Shown here: piece after piece, positions 25,234 to 34,000 of the stretch
Layout: the number at the start of each line of letters is the position of its first letter
How positions within the stretch are numbered: position 1 is the stretch's first letter
From: Verrucomicrobiota bacterium
GTDB lineage: Bacteria; Verrucomicrobiota; Verrucomicrobiia; Opitutales; Opitutaceae
Length of the DNA stretch: 64,000 nucleotides
Direction of reading: 5' to 3'
Assembly (NCBI GenBank): GCA_018239845.1
Contig: JAFEGO010000073.1
Coordinates: 62,001 to 126,000 of the forward strand
Position numbers and translations under genes: made by a program
The notes under the pieces: generated by a model
Databases searched by the model: none
What the model saw: the letters and a program-made list of their open reading frames with translations, nothing else
Told to the model about the DNA's origin: nothing

Positions 25234-26793
25234 ATGAAGCAAACCCCGCGCGTCGCCCAGACACCCTTGCCGGCGGTGTCGCCCGGACTGCGGCGATTTC
25301 TTTATGCGACGGCGGCGGTGACGGGCGCCGCGGTCATGATCGTCGAGATCCTCGGTGCGCGCATGCTCTCGCCCTACATCGGCACCTCGCACTTTGTGTG
25401 GACGGCGCAGATCGCCGTGACCCTCGTGGCGCTGGCCTGTGGCTACTATGTCGGCGGACGACTGGCGGACCGGTCGCAAAACCTCTCCGTGCTCTATTGG
25501 AGCCTGTTCGCCGCGGCACTCTGGCTGGTCGCGCTCGTAAAGTTTTGTGAGCCGGTCTCGTACTGGTGCCTCGATTTCAACCTCGTGGCGGGCTCGCTGC
25601 TGGCGGCGGCGCTCCTGTTTTTTGTGCCGCTGGCGCTGCTGGCGATGACCGGCCCGTTTCTCGTGCGCATCCTCACGGCGGATGTCGATGGGGTCGGCGG
25701 TCAGGTCGGCCGGCTCACGGCGGTGGGCACGCTGGGCAGCTTTGTCGGCACGATGCTCATCGGTTACGTCATGCTGCCGCTGCTGCCCAACTCGCGCTCG
25801 ATGCAGCTGACCGCGCTCGCGCTCGGGTTGCTGGGCGCGGTTTATTTTCTGGTCTTTCGCCGCCGCGCTGCGGCGGCAGCCGTGACGGTGATCGCCTTGG
25901 GCGGTGCGACGTGGCTGGCCGGCCGCGCGGGCCCGCCCGTGCATGCGCACGCGACGGAGATATTCAGCGGCAACTCGCCCTTCGGCGAAATCAAGGTCTT
26001 CGACTACAACCCGAGCTTTCGCCTCTACGCCAACGACAACCTCACGCAGAACGTGTACGACCCCACGCGCAGGCAGAGCGCGTACCTCTTCACGCACATG
26101 CTCGCCGGTCTCGCCCGGGCCTACACCCTGGACGTGCGCGACGTGCTCTGCATCGGGCTCGGCGTCGGCCTGGTGCCGATGGATTTCGTGCAGGACGGCG
26201 CGCGCGTCGATGCGGTGGAGATCAACCCTGCGATCGTGCCCGTGGCGGAAAAATTCTTCGGCCTCGAACCCGCGAAGATGGCGATCACCATCGACGACGG
26301 ACGGCATTTTTTAAACCGCTGTGAGCGGCAGTACGATGTGGTTGTGCTCGATGCGTTCCTCGGCGACTCGTCGCCCTCGCACCTGATGACGCGCGAGGCG
26401 TTTCAGGCCGTGCGGCGCGTGCTGCGCCCGGGCGGCACGCTCGTGATCAACCTCTACCCGGCGCGCCTGGAGCCTGGGCGGGATTTTTTCCCGGCGTCGC
26501 TGGTAGATACCCTGCGGACGGTTTTCCCCGGCGTGCGCGTGCACGAGGGCGCGAATCAGCTCTTCATCGCGGCGACAGACCGGGCGCAGCCGGAATTTGT
26601 GCATGCGCCGGATTTCGCGCGCATGCACCCGGCCATCGTGGGCGAGGCGCGCGCCGCCTTCGCCAACCGCATCTACCTCGAGCCGGGCCACGGGCAGGTG
26701 CTCACGGATGACTTCAACCCCGTGGAATTTTACGACGCGCGCAACCGCGAGGAAGCCCGCCGCGAGCTGCTCCGCTGGGCGAAGACGCTGTGA
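25234..26793 (+). CDS. Membrane-anchored spermidine synthase-like protein
   Basis: A 519-residue fusion of a membrane domain and a class I methyltransferase-fold domain of the spermidine synthase type. Residues about 20-230 contain some seven hydrophobic helices, starting TAAVTGAAVMIVEILGARML, a motif common to this fused MFS-like/spermidine synthase family. The soluble half has the nucleotide loop VLCIGLGVGLVPMDFVQDGA, VDAVEINPAIVPVAEKFFGL and VVVLDAFLGDSSPSHLMTRE. The polyamine-site Asp is kept in the last motif, but whether it makes spermidine is unknown; such fusions are often uncharacterised. It stands as a single gene with 90-100 bases of spacer on each side. Confidence 0.85.
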   Translation: MKQTPRVAQTPLPAVSPGLRRFLYATAAVTGAAVMIVEILGARMLSPYIGTSHFVWTAQIAVTLVALACGYYVGGRLADRSQNLSVLYWSLFAAALWLVALVKFCEPVSYWCLDFNLVAGSLLAAALLFFVPLALLAMTGPFLVRILTADVDGVGGQVGRLTAVGTLGSFVGTMLIGYVMLPLLPNSRSMQLTALALGLLGAVYFLVFRRRAAAAAVTVIALGGATWLAGRAGPPVHAHATEIFSGNSPFGEIKVFDYNPSFRLYANDNLTQNVYDPTRRQSAYLFTHMLAGLARAYTLDVRDVLCIGLGVGLVPMDFVQDGARVDAVEINPAIVPVAEKFFGLEPAKMAITIDDGRHFLNRCERQYDVVVLDAFLGDSSPSHLMTREAFQAVRRVLRPGGTLVINLYPARLEPGRDFFPASLVDTLRTVFPGVRVHEGANQLFIAATDRAQPEFVHAPDFARMHPAIVGEARAAFANRIYLEPGHGQVLTDDFNPVEFYDARNREEARRELLRWAKTL

Positions 26794-26901
26794 GGCCCGA
26801 ACGCGTCTAAGTTTTTCAGCTCGCGCTCATCATAGGCCGGGTAGAGCGTGTATCCATCCCGACACCCCTACCATCCGTCGGGTCCACTTCAACCACACCC
26901 C

Positions 26902-27327
26902 ATGAAAATCCGCCTGCCTCTGCTCGCTCTCTGCCTTGGCCTCCTGACCCTCGGTGCTCCGCTGCAAACCTTCGCCAAGGACGCGAAGGGCGAAGCGGCT
27001 GAGACCGAAGGTAAGAAAAACATCACAGTCATCGTCCTCACGGCCAAGCCCGAGGCGATCCATGCAGCCGCCCTGCAGGCGCTGGCCGGCATCGGTTGCG
27101 AAGTGAAGAAGGACACTCCGACCGCCATTGAGGGCAAGCGCTCCAACAAGATGGGCCTCGCGGTGGGCTCTGGTGGGGAAAAGCTTTTTGTCGACCTTAA
27201 GGACAAGGGTGATGGCAAGACCGAGGTGCGCGTCACCACGAAGAAGACCATGCTCGGCTACGTCGGGCAGAAGCTCTGGAACGAGGAAGTCGCCAAGCAG
27301 ATCAGCGATGCCGTCGCGGCGAAATAA
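26902..27327 (+). CDS. Exported small protein, DUF3568-like pattern, function unknown
   Basis: A 141-residue protein with a signal peptide (MKIRLPLLALCLGLLTLG..., cleavage probably after TFA). The mature part contains NITVIVLTAKPEAIHAAALQ, ALAGIGCEVKK, an IEGKRSNKMG segment, LFVDLKDKGDGKTEVRVTTK and a C-terminal helix, a strand-helix-strand pattern like the DUF3568/BamC-like secreted domains. This resemblance is by eye. The start is fixed by the signal peptide; 18 codons upstream are not signal-like. Its last 20 bases overlap the next gene, a lipoprotein, so the two probably act together in the envelope. Confidence 0.7.
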   Translation: MKIRLPLLALCLGLLTLGAPLQTFAKDAKGEAAETEGKKNITVIVLTAKPEAIHAAALQALAGIGCEVKKDTPTAIEGKRSNKMGLAVGSGGEKLFVDLKDKGDGKTEVRVTTKKTMLGYVGQKLWNEEVAKQISDAVAAK

Positions 27328-27688
27328 GCTGGCTGGCGGGCTGCTGGCGCTCGCGCTGGCCGCCGGCCTGACCGGATGTCAATCGGTCCAGCCCACGGCT
27401 TTTCCCGTCGGCACCCGACACCCTGCGCCCAAGCCGCCGCAGGCGGTGATCCAGTTCTTCCAAGATACCAAGCCCGCGCGGCATTACGAAGTCGTTGCCA
27501 AACTCAACGTACACTTCGAGAAGACTTTTTTCATCCCAACCTCGATGGATGAAGCCCGGCCGCAGCTGGAGAAGCTTGCCCGCGAACAGGGTGCGGATGC
27601 GTTGATCGATATCGTGGAAAAAAAGTCCCGGCTCAACGAGACCTTCATCTACAACGTCACGGCCAATGCCGTGGTGTTCACGAATTGA
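27308..27688 (+). CDS. Small lipoprotein, function unknown
   Basis: A 126-residue predicted lipoprotein: MPSRRNKLAGGLLALALAAG, then LTGC with the lipidated Cys at about residue 25. The mature part includes VIQFFQDTKPARHYEVVAKL, FIPTSMDEARPQLEKLAREQ and GADALIDIVEKK followed by a strand ending ANAVVFTN. The helix-plus-GADALI pattern is seen in many envelope lipoproteins that detect or bind heterologous partners, but I cannot assign a family. The start lies inside the end of the preceding exported-protein gene (20-base overlap, different frame), and the lipobox sets it firmly. Confidence 0.75.
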   Translation: MPSRRNKLAGGLLALALAAGLTGCQSVQPTAFPVGTRHPAPKPPQAVIQFFQDTKPARHYEVVAKLNVHFEKTFFIPTSMDEARPQLEKLAREQGADALIDIVEKKSRLNETFIYNVTANAVVFTN

Positions 27689-27727
27689 GGCTGCGCGGGC
27701 TTGTCATTCTGCGTTGGCCGGTAGCAG

Positions 27728-29053
27728 ATGACGGCACCTTCTCCGCGCATGCCGACGATCAACCCCGACGAACTGCTCCGGCACCTGCGCCACCTGACGG
27801 AAAAGATCGGGGTGCGCCTGGCGGGCACCGCGGGTGAAGCCGCGGCGGCGGACTATGTGGCGGCGGAGTTCGAGCGGGTGGGTGCGCGGGTGCACCGCGA
27901 GATGTTTCCAATCAATGCGCGCGAGGTGAGCGAGCAGCAGCTCCAGGTTTTTTACGACGGCGCGTGGCACGACGCGGGGTGTTCGCTCTTCGCCAACACG
28001 CCCGGGACCTTCGGCGCGTGGATCGAGGCGCCGCTGGTGTTTTTCGAAGGGCCGACGGGGTATCAGCAGGCGGACCTCGGGCCGCTGCTGCGTGAGAATA
28101 TCGTGCTGCACCTCGGCTGCCACATCGAGTCGCGCGAAAACTACCGGCGGCTTGTCGCCGCGCGGCCGGCCGGCGTGCTCATGGTCGATGTACGGTACCC
28201 GGGGGCGACGCCGCTTGCGGACGCTATCTTCCCCGCCTATGTCGCGAGCTGTGGCGCGGTGCCGGCGCTCAACGTGGCGTACCTTGATGCCTGGCGCTGG
28301 CGCGAGCGCGGGGCGAACCGTGCGCGCTTCCGCGTGGTGGGCGGACCGCGTCCGGCGGAGTCGGCCAACATCATCGCTGAACTTCCGGGCTCTGATCCGG
28401 CCGCAGGCGTGCTCTTCCTCGGCGGCCACCACGACACGCAGGCCGACTCCGTCGGCGCGGATGACAACGGATCGGCGACCGCCGGCCTGATCGAGCTGGC
28501 GCGTGTGCTCGCACCCTTACCGCGGCGACGCACGATACGGTTGATCTCCTTTGGCGCAGAGGAGCAGCTCTCCGTTGGCAGCGCGGCGTATGTGCGGCGG
28601 CACCGCGCGGCGCTCGCGCGCGAGGCGCGCTGCATGTTTAACCTCGACAGCTTCGGCTCGCTGCTCGGCTGGAACGTGCTGTACGGCAGCGCACCCACCG
28701 AACTCGATGCGTTGCTACCGGCGTATTTCCAACGGTTCGGCCAGCAGGTGCGGCGCGAGCACGGGGTGCTGCCGTACGCGGACCATTTCCCCTTCGTGGC
28801 GGCGGGGGTGCCGGGCCTCACGCTGATGCGCCCGAACTGCGCCGCGGGCCGCTTCTTCCACCACCGGCCCGACGACGACCTCACCCGCGTCTCGCCAGCG
28901 GTGATGGCAGCCTCGCTCGGCGCCGTGGCGGATTTCACGGCGGATATGGCGGCGGCGGATACGCTGCCCTTCGCCGCGGAAGTCCCCTTGGAGGAGTGCG
29001 TGGCCGTGGCCGGCTGCTGGGAAGACCTGTTCGGCGGGTGGAGCGGCCGGTAA
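27728..29053 (+). CDS. M28-family zinc aminopeptidase
   Basis: A 441-residue peptidase. The C-terminal half holds the two-zinc M28 site: FLGGHHDTQADSVGADDNGS (first His and bridging Asp), SFGAEEQLSVGS (catalytic Glu and metal Glu), MFNLDSFGS (Asp) and RFFHHRPDDDL (last His). The region between residues about 90 and 200 looks like a protease-associated (PA) insert. No signal peptide is present, which is unusual because most M28 enzymes with PA inserts are exported, so it may act in the cytosol or the start may be misjudged; a second Met is seven codons in. It follows the lipoprotein gene by 39 bases. Confidence 0.85.
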   Translation: MTAPSPRMPTINPDELLRHLRHLTEKIGVRLAGTAGEAAAADYVAAEFERVGARVHREMFPINAREVSEQQLQVFYDGAWHDAGCSLFANTPGTFGAWIEAPLVFFEGPTGYQQADLGPLLRENIVLHLGCHIESRENYRRLVAARPAGVLMVDVRYPGATPLADAIFPAYVASCGAVPALNVAYLDAWRWRERGANRARFRVVGGPRPAESANIIAELPGSDPAAGVLFLGGHHDTQADSVGADDNGSATAGLIELARVLAPLPRRRTIRLISFGAEEQLSVGSAAYVRRHRAALAREARCMFNLDSFGSLLGWNVLYGSAPTELDALLPAYFQRFGQQVRREHGVLPYADHFPFVAAGVPGLTLMRPNCAAGRFFHHRPDDDLTRVSPAVMAASLGAVADFTADMAAADTLPFAAEVPLEECVAVAGCWEDLFGGWSGR

Positions 29054-29062
29054 TGACCGTCG

Positions 29063-29617
29063 TTACGAGCCGATGTCGCGGTAGCCGGCGTAGCCGTCGA
29101 TGCTAAGGCGGTTTTTTTGGCCGCGGTACTCGTGGAGGCCGGCGGGCGTTTTCCGGTCAGCCCACTGGTCGAGGACCGTGCGATGCTCCATGAAGGTCAT
29201 CAAGGGCACCGCATAGCCGCAGGAGTCCGAAATGCGGGTCACCGTCACGCGGATCACCGCGCGGGCCCCGGTGTAGGCGGGAAAGTGCGCGATGAGCGCC
29301 GCGTAGCCCGGGTCGGCCGGATAGACGACCTCGCCCTGGCCGTGGAGGCGCACGATTTTCGGCGCGCCCTCGAACGCGCAAAACATCAGGACGATCCGGC
29401 GGTTTTCCTGGAGGTGCGCGATCGTCTCGATGCCGCTGCCCGTGAGATCGAGGTAGGCGACCTCGCGCTCGCCGAGGATGCGGAACGTGTCGCCACCCTT
29501 CGGCGAACAGTTGACGTGGCCCGAGGCGGCGAGCGGGGCGGTCGCGACGAAGAACATTTTCTGGTGACCCAGCCACGCCTGCAACTCGGGGTTCAGGATA
29601 TCATAGGTCTTGCCCAT
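29063..29617 (-). CDS. Pyridoxamine 5'-phosphate oxidase-family flavoprotein
   Basis: A 184-residue split-barrel FMN-binding protein. Clear family stretches are MFFVATAPLAASGHVNCSPK, GGDTFRILGEREVAYLDLTG, SGIETIAHLQENRRIVLMFC and FEGAPKIVRLHGQGEVVYP. The GHVNCSPKG/TGSGIET pattern belongs to the PPOX group that often handles F420 or FMN and detoxifies reactive molecules rather than making PLP. No PdxH C-terminal domain is present. It converges on the M28 gene with 9 bases between stops. Confidence 0.85.
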   Translation of the reverse strand: MGKTYDILNPELQAWLGHQKMFFVATAPLAASGHVNCSPKGGDTFRILGEREVAYLDLTGSGIETIAHLQENRRIVLMFCAFEGAPKIVRLHGQGEVVYPADPGYAALIAHFPAYTGARAVIRVTVTRISDSCGYAVPLMTFMEHRTVLDQWADRKTPAGLHEYRGQKNRLSIDGYAGYRDIGS

Positions 29618-29665
29618 GGCGTGATGATCGCGGCGACGGGGGCGAGTGGCGAGCGTGGAGATGGA

Positions 29666-30673
29666 TTAGCGCGGGCCACGCGACCAGAGGTCGGCGTGGA
29701 GCAGGCCCCACTCGCTGGTCTGGCGGCCGGTGAGGGTGAAGCCTTCGGCGGTGAGGAGGGGATCGGGCTCGGTCAGGCGCGCGGCGCGGAGGCCGGTCAC
29801 CACGCGGAAGAAAACATACATGAGCGCGTGCACGAAACGCGCGCGGAGACGGGCGAGGCCGCGCGGTGGGACGGTGAAATCCGAGATCACCCAGCGGGCC
29901 TCCGGCGCGGCAGCGGTGGCGAGGCGGTGGACGACGGCGCTTAGTTCCTCGCCGGAAAAACAATCGAGGAAGAAGTTGGTGACGATGGCGTCGTACTCCC
30001 CGGCGGGCGGCTGCCAGGCGGGCAGGGCCGCGTGGATGAAGGTGAGACGCGTGGGGTCGAGGCCATCGCGGTGGACGCGGGCCTCGGCGGCGGCGAGCAT
30101 GCCGGCGCTCGCATCGACGCAGGTAAAGTGCGCGGCGGGGCAGCGGACGGTCAGCGCTTGCAGCTCGGGGGCGTGGCCCACGCCGACGATCAAAATGCGG
30201 CGGGCTCCGGCGAGCTGGTCGAACCACTGCGTGCGGCAGCGCTGGAGGCGCGGACCGGCGAGAAATTTTTCCATCCAGCCATAGTGCGGCGCGAGGCGGT
30301 CGAAACCGGTGCGGCCCGCAAAGGTCCACCACACGCCCGCGACGAGGGCGCCGCTGGCGTAGGCCACGACATCCATCCAGTCGCCGACGGCGGTTTTGAA
30401 GATAAACGGCGCCACACCTTCGGCGGCGACGGACCAGACGGCGAAGTTTATCCCGATCTCCGGCCAGTCGGGATACCGGTCGTGGCTACGGAGGCCGAGC
30501 TGGCGCTGGACCCAGAGCAGCAGCGGCAGCGCCGCCGGGATGAAGAGGCAGTCGGTCGAGTAGCCATGCCAGAAGAGCCCCGTCCAGTGCGGACGGATCA
30601 CCCAGCGGCAGACGGCATAGGCCACGCACGCGCCGACGCAGAGCGGATCGAGCGCGTAGCGGAACCGCTTCAC
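29666..30673 (-). CDS. Membrane-associated SAM-dependent methyltransferase
   Basis: A 335-residue protein. The first 125 residues hold about four hydrophobic segments (for example LCVGACVAYAVCRWVI, CLFIPAALPLLLWV and DVVAYASGALVAGVWWTFAG). From residue 130 a class I methyltransferase domain begins: ARRILIVGVGHAPELQALTV (SAM loop), HFTCVDASAGMLAAAEARVH and the catalytic strand YDAIVTNFFLDCFSG. Substrate unknown; the closest by layout are lipid or quinone methyltransferases at the membrane. The start is a GTG that overlaps the stop of a 32-residue small ORF (GTGA, 30670-30673). Members of this type are typical of Opitutaceae but I do not know a named homologue. Confidence 0.8.
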   Translation of the reverse strand: MKRFRYALDPLCVGACVAYAVCRWVIRPHWTGLFWHGYSTDCLFIPAALPLLLWVQRQLGLRSHDRYPDWPEIGINFAVWSVAAEGVAPFIFKTAVGDWMDVVAYASGALVAGVWWTFAGRTGFDRLAPHYGWMEKFLAGPRLQRCRTQWFDQLAGARRILIVGVGHAPELQALTVRCPAAHFTCVDASAGMLAAAEARVHRDGLDPTRLTFIHAALPAWQPPAGEYDAIVTNFFLDCFSGEELSAVVHRLATAAAPEARWVISDFTVPPRGLARLRARFVHALMYVFFRVVTGLRAARLTEPDPLLTAEGFTLTGRQTSEWGLLHADLWSRGPR

Positions 30674-30768
30674 AGCAGGCCGGCGATCAGGAGCCCGGTG
30701 CCGAAGGCGAGGGCGATGCGCAGGAGGAAGTTGGTGCGAGGATGCAGGGAGTTGAACACGTTGAACAT
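30670..30768 (-). CDS. 32-residue single-helix peptide coupled to the methyltransferase
   Basis: A short frame starting MFNVFNSLHPRTNFLLRIAL and ending in LIAGLL; residues 13-32 are one hydrophobic helix. Its TGA stop overlaps the GTG start of the membrane methyltransferase, which fits translational coupling. The ATG sits eight bases after TACGAT, a possible -10, so the message may be leaderless. It may be a small membrane subunit or simply a leader. Short length keeps confidence moderate. Confidence 0.5.
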   Translation of the reverse strand: MFNVFNSLHPRTNFLLRIALAFGTGLLIAGLL

Positions 30769-30776
30769 AAATTTAT

Positions 30777-30789
30777 ATCGTATTACGAT
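30777..30789. promoter_or_regulatory. 13-bp palindrome in the promoter of the small peptide/methyltransferase unit
   Basis: ATCGTATTACGAT is a perfect palindrome about a central T. On the minus strand it overlaps TACGATATAAAT, the best -10 region for the unit, so a bound repressor would block transcription. A second, shorter inverted pair GTAAC/GTTAC is about 25 bases further upstream. The rest of the 301-base gap to 31069 is GC-rich with no gene, apart from the REP pair at its right end. Confidence 0.45.
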
Positions 30790-31008
30790 GTAACTGAACC
30801 TGACGCCAATGTAACGCCAAGAGTTACCGGGAACCACCCTGTTTTCGCGGTGTGAAGCGCGGGTAATGCGGCCGTGCAGCGGAGGCGATGGGCCGGGAAG
30901 TCGCTGGGGTGGAGCATTTTTTCAGCGACGGAGTGCACGGATATCGCTCATGACGCTGACGGGGCCGGGTCGGTATCCGTGTCATGCGTGAAAACCGCGG
31001 TTTAAAAA

Positions 31009-31065
31009 GTAACGCCAGCATCCTGCCGGCCAATTGAGCGAGGGCCGGCAAGATGCCGGCGCTAC
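31009..31065. repeat. REP pair (GTAA/GTAG heads) downstream of the SNF2 gene
   Basis: The left unit GTAACGCCAGCATCCTGCCG starts at 31009 (variant head GTAA); the right unit, read on the minus strand from 31065, is GTAGCGCCGGCATCTTGCCG and is identical over 22 bases to the unit at 4366-4387. Heads face outward, as at 4366-4418. It begins five bases after the stop of the SNF2 helicase gene. Confidence 0.85.
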
Positions 31066-31069
31066 TTCG

Positions 31070-34000
31070 TTACTCCAGGATGCGGCGGAGGCTGTCGAGG
31101 TCGAGGACGCTGGCGAGGGATTCTTCCTGCACGACGGCGGCGGCGAGGGTGGCCTTGTCCTTCTGCAGGGCGCGGATCTTTTCCTCGACGGTGCCGGCGG
31201 CGAGCAGGCGGTAGGCGGTCACGGGGCGCGTCTGGCCGATGCGGTGCGTGCGGTCGATGGCCTGCGCCTCGACGGCGGGATTCCACCATGGATCGTAGAT
31301 GAAGGCGTAGCTCGCGGCGGTGAGGTTGAGGCCGAAGCCCGCGGCCTTGAGCGAGAGGAGGAAGACGGTCTTCGACTTGTCGGTCTGGAATTCATCGACG
31401 AGTTCGGCGCGGTTTTCCGTGGCGCCGGTGAGCATGAGGTGGCCGATGCCGGCGGTGGTGAGGCGCGTGCGGATGAGCTCCAACATCTCGACGAACTGGC
31501 TGAAGACGAGGACCTGGTGGCCCTCGTCGCGCAGCTCCTCGAGGTGCTCGAGCAGGGCATCGAGCTTGGCGCTGGGGAGATCTTTGTGTGCGGGATCGAC
31601 GAGCGCGGGGTGGCAGCAGATCTGGCGCAGGCGGAGGAGGCTGGAGAGGACGTTGAAGCGGACGGCGGCGAGGGCGGAGTTAGTGTCAATGCCGAGGAGC
31701 TGGGCGCGCGCGCGCTTGAGCTCGGCGTCGTAGAGCTTGCGCTGCGCGGGCTCGAGCTCGACGACAAGGTCGTCCTCGGTGCGCGTCGGCAGGTCGGGCG
31801 CCGCCTGGGCCTTGGTGCGGCGGAGGAGGAAGTGGCGCACGCGGCGGTGCAGGCGGGCAAGCGCGGGGGCGTCGGCCTGGTCGTGCTGGCGGCGGAAGGC
31901 GCCCTGCGTGCCGAGGAGGCCGGGCTGCGCGAAGGCAAAAAGGCTCCAGAGATCGGTGAGGCGGTTTTCGACCGGCGTGCCGGTGAGCACGAGCCGGTGC
32001 GGAGAAACAAGGGAACGCGCGGCGGTGGCGACCTGGCTGCCAGGGTTTTTGATGAACTGGCCCTCGTCGAGGATCAGGGCGTCCCACGTCTGCGCGCGGA
32101 ACCACGCGGCATTGATGCGCAGCTGGGAGTAGTTGGCGACGAGGAGCTGCGGCGCGGCCGCTAGGGGGTTGAGCGAAGCCGTGCCGAGCCGGAGGGGATT
32201 GAAGGCGGTGGCCTCGAGGGACGGCGTGAAGCGCGTGGTCTCGTGGAGCCAGCCGTGGACGACGCTCTTGGGGCAGACGACGAGGGCGCGGAAGGGTTTG
32301 CCGGCGGGCGCGGTCTGCGCGAGGTGCAGCAGCCACGCGAGGGTCTGCACCGTTTTGCCGAGGCCCATGTCGTCGGCGAGGATGCCGCCGAGGCCGAGCG
32401 CGGAGAGGTGCGCGAGAAATTGAAAACCCTCCGCCTGATAGGGGCGCAGCGTGGCGCGGAGGCCGGCCGGCAGCACGGCGGGCGGCACGGAGGCGATGGC
32501 GTGGGCGCGCTCGCGGATGGCGGCGGCCATCTTGGCATCGCGCGCCTCGAGCAGGTCGGCCTCGGCGGCGAGCTGGAGCGCGTGCACGCGGTGCACGGCA
32601 GGGCGGCCGTCGACGAGCACATCGGCGGCATCGAGGCCGAGACGGTCGAGCGCGGCGGTGGCCGCGGCATCGGCGCCATCGACCTCGAGGCGCTGCCAGC
32701 CGTGCTTGGGCAGGCTGACCCACTTGCCGCGGGCCTTGAGGAGCAGCGCGATCTCCTCGGCGCTGAGCTTCGTGTCGGCGACGCGGAGCTTGGCGGTGAG
32801 GTTGAACCAGTCTCGGCCGGCGGACTCAGGCGCAGGCGTGGCGGTGAACTCCACGTGCGCGTGCAACGGCGGGCCGAGGAGATTGGACAGGCCGGGCGAC
32901 GCCTCGACGGCGAGGCCGGGCGGCAGCGAGGCATGCCAGTCGATGAACTCCTCCGGGAAATCCTGCGTCATCGGACGCACCCACTCGGCGGCCCACGACT
33001 GCCAGTCGAGGTGGAAGTCCGCGATGCGCGCGGCGGCGGCCGACGCATCGGAGAGGTCGAACTCCAGCAACGGGTCCGTGGTCTTGCGCGGCGGCGGGGC
33101 GCCCTGGGTGGTCCAGTGCCAGCCGGTGTTGGTCCACTGCTGCTCGTAGGGCGCGCCATCGGCCCGCGCGAAGAGCTGCGCGTGAAACTCCAGCGAATCC
33201 TCGTCGTCGGGCGCGGGCGCGAGCCAGCAGCGCAGGTGCGGCGTCAACGGCAGCCGGCGGACGTTTTTCTCCAGCGTGGCGGGCAGACGCAGACCGGCGG
33301 CGCGGAGCTGGGAGAGGAGCTTGGTGTTTTCGAGCGCGGTGAGGGGCAGGGTCTCCTCCGGCAGCGGCGGCGGACCGGGCCAGATGCGGCCGTCGAACAA
33401 ATACAACGGCTTGGGCCGCGCGGTGAGCAGCACGGCGTCGGTGGCATCGCGGCCGCTCGGTGTGACGAGCCGCAGGTCGAGGCGGTCGGCGGTCTCGCGG
33501 GAAACACTCGCGTCGAGCAGGAGCGGCTCGGCGGAAACCACGAGCGGCGCGCCATCGGGCAGCACGAAGGCCTCGCGCGCGGCGCGGGTGCGGAAGAGAT
33601 GCGCGGTGACGTCAGCGGGGAGCGGGCGGCGGGCGTTGGGCGGCTCGAAGCCCGCGCGGCTCTCCGCAGCGAGGGCTTGGCCGAGGACGGCCTCTGCAGC
33701 GGTGAGATGCTCGAAGTCCACCGGGCGCGTCGAGGCGAGCGCGGTGTACCAGTTTTTCCCCGGCGTCTTCCACGCCTTGCTCGACGGGGAACGCACCTCG
33801 ATGACCACGCCGCCGGCCGGGTGGACGCGGGCGCGCAGGCCGCCGACGTCGGCCAGAGCCGGATGTATTTCGGTATTCGAAATATTATTACCTGACATGG
33901 CGCGCTGCCAGGCGTCGAGCTCGCGGTGGGCGAGGCGTTCCTCGATCACGGAGCGGATCGGCGCGGTGTTGGTGAGCGGTCGGAAGACCGCAGGGATCTC

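Noticed and set aside
25099-26307. 402-codon minus-strand frame opposite the spermidine-synthase-like gene
   Set aside because: Composition dominated by Arg/His/Glu/Asp, overlapping a membrane protein with clear helices on the other strand.
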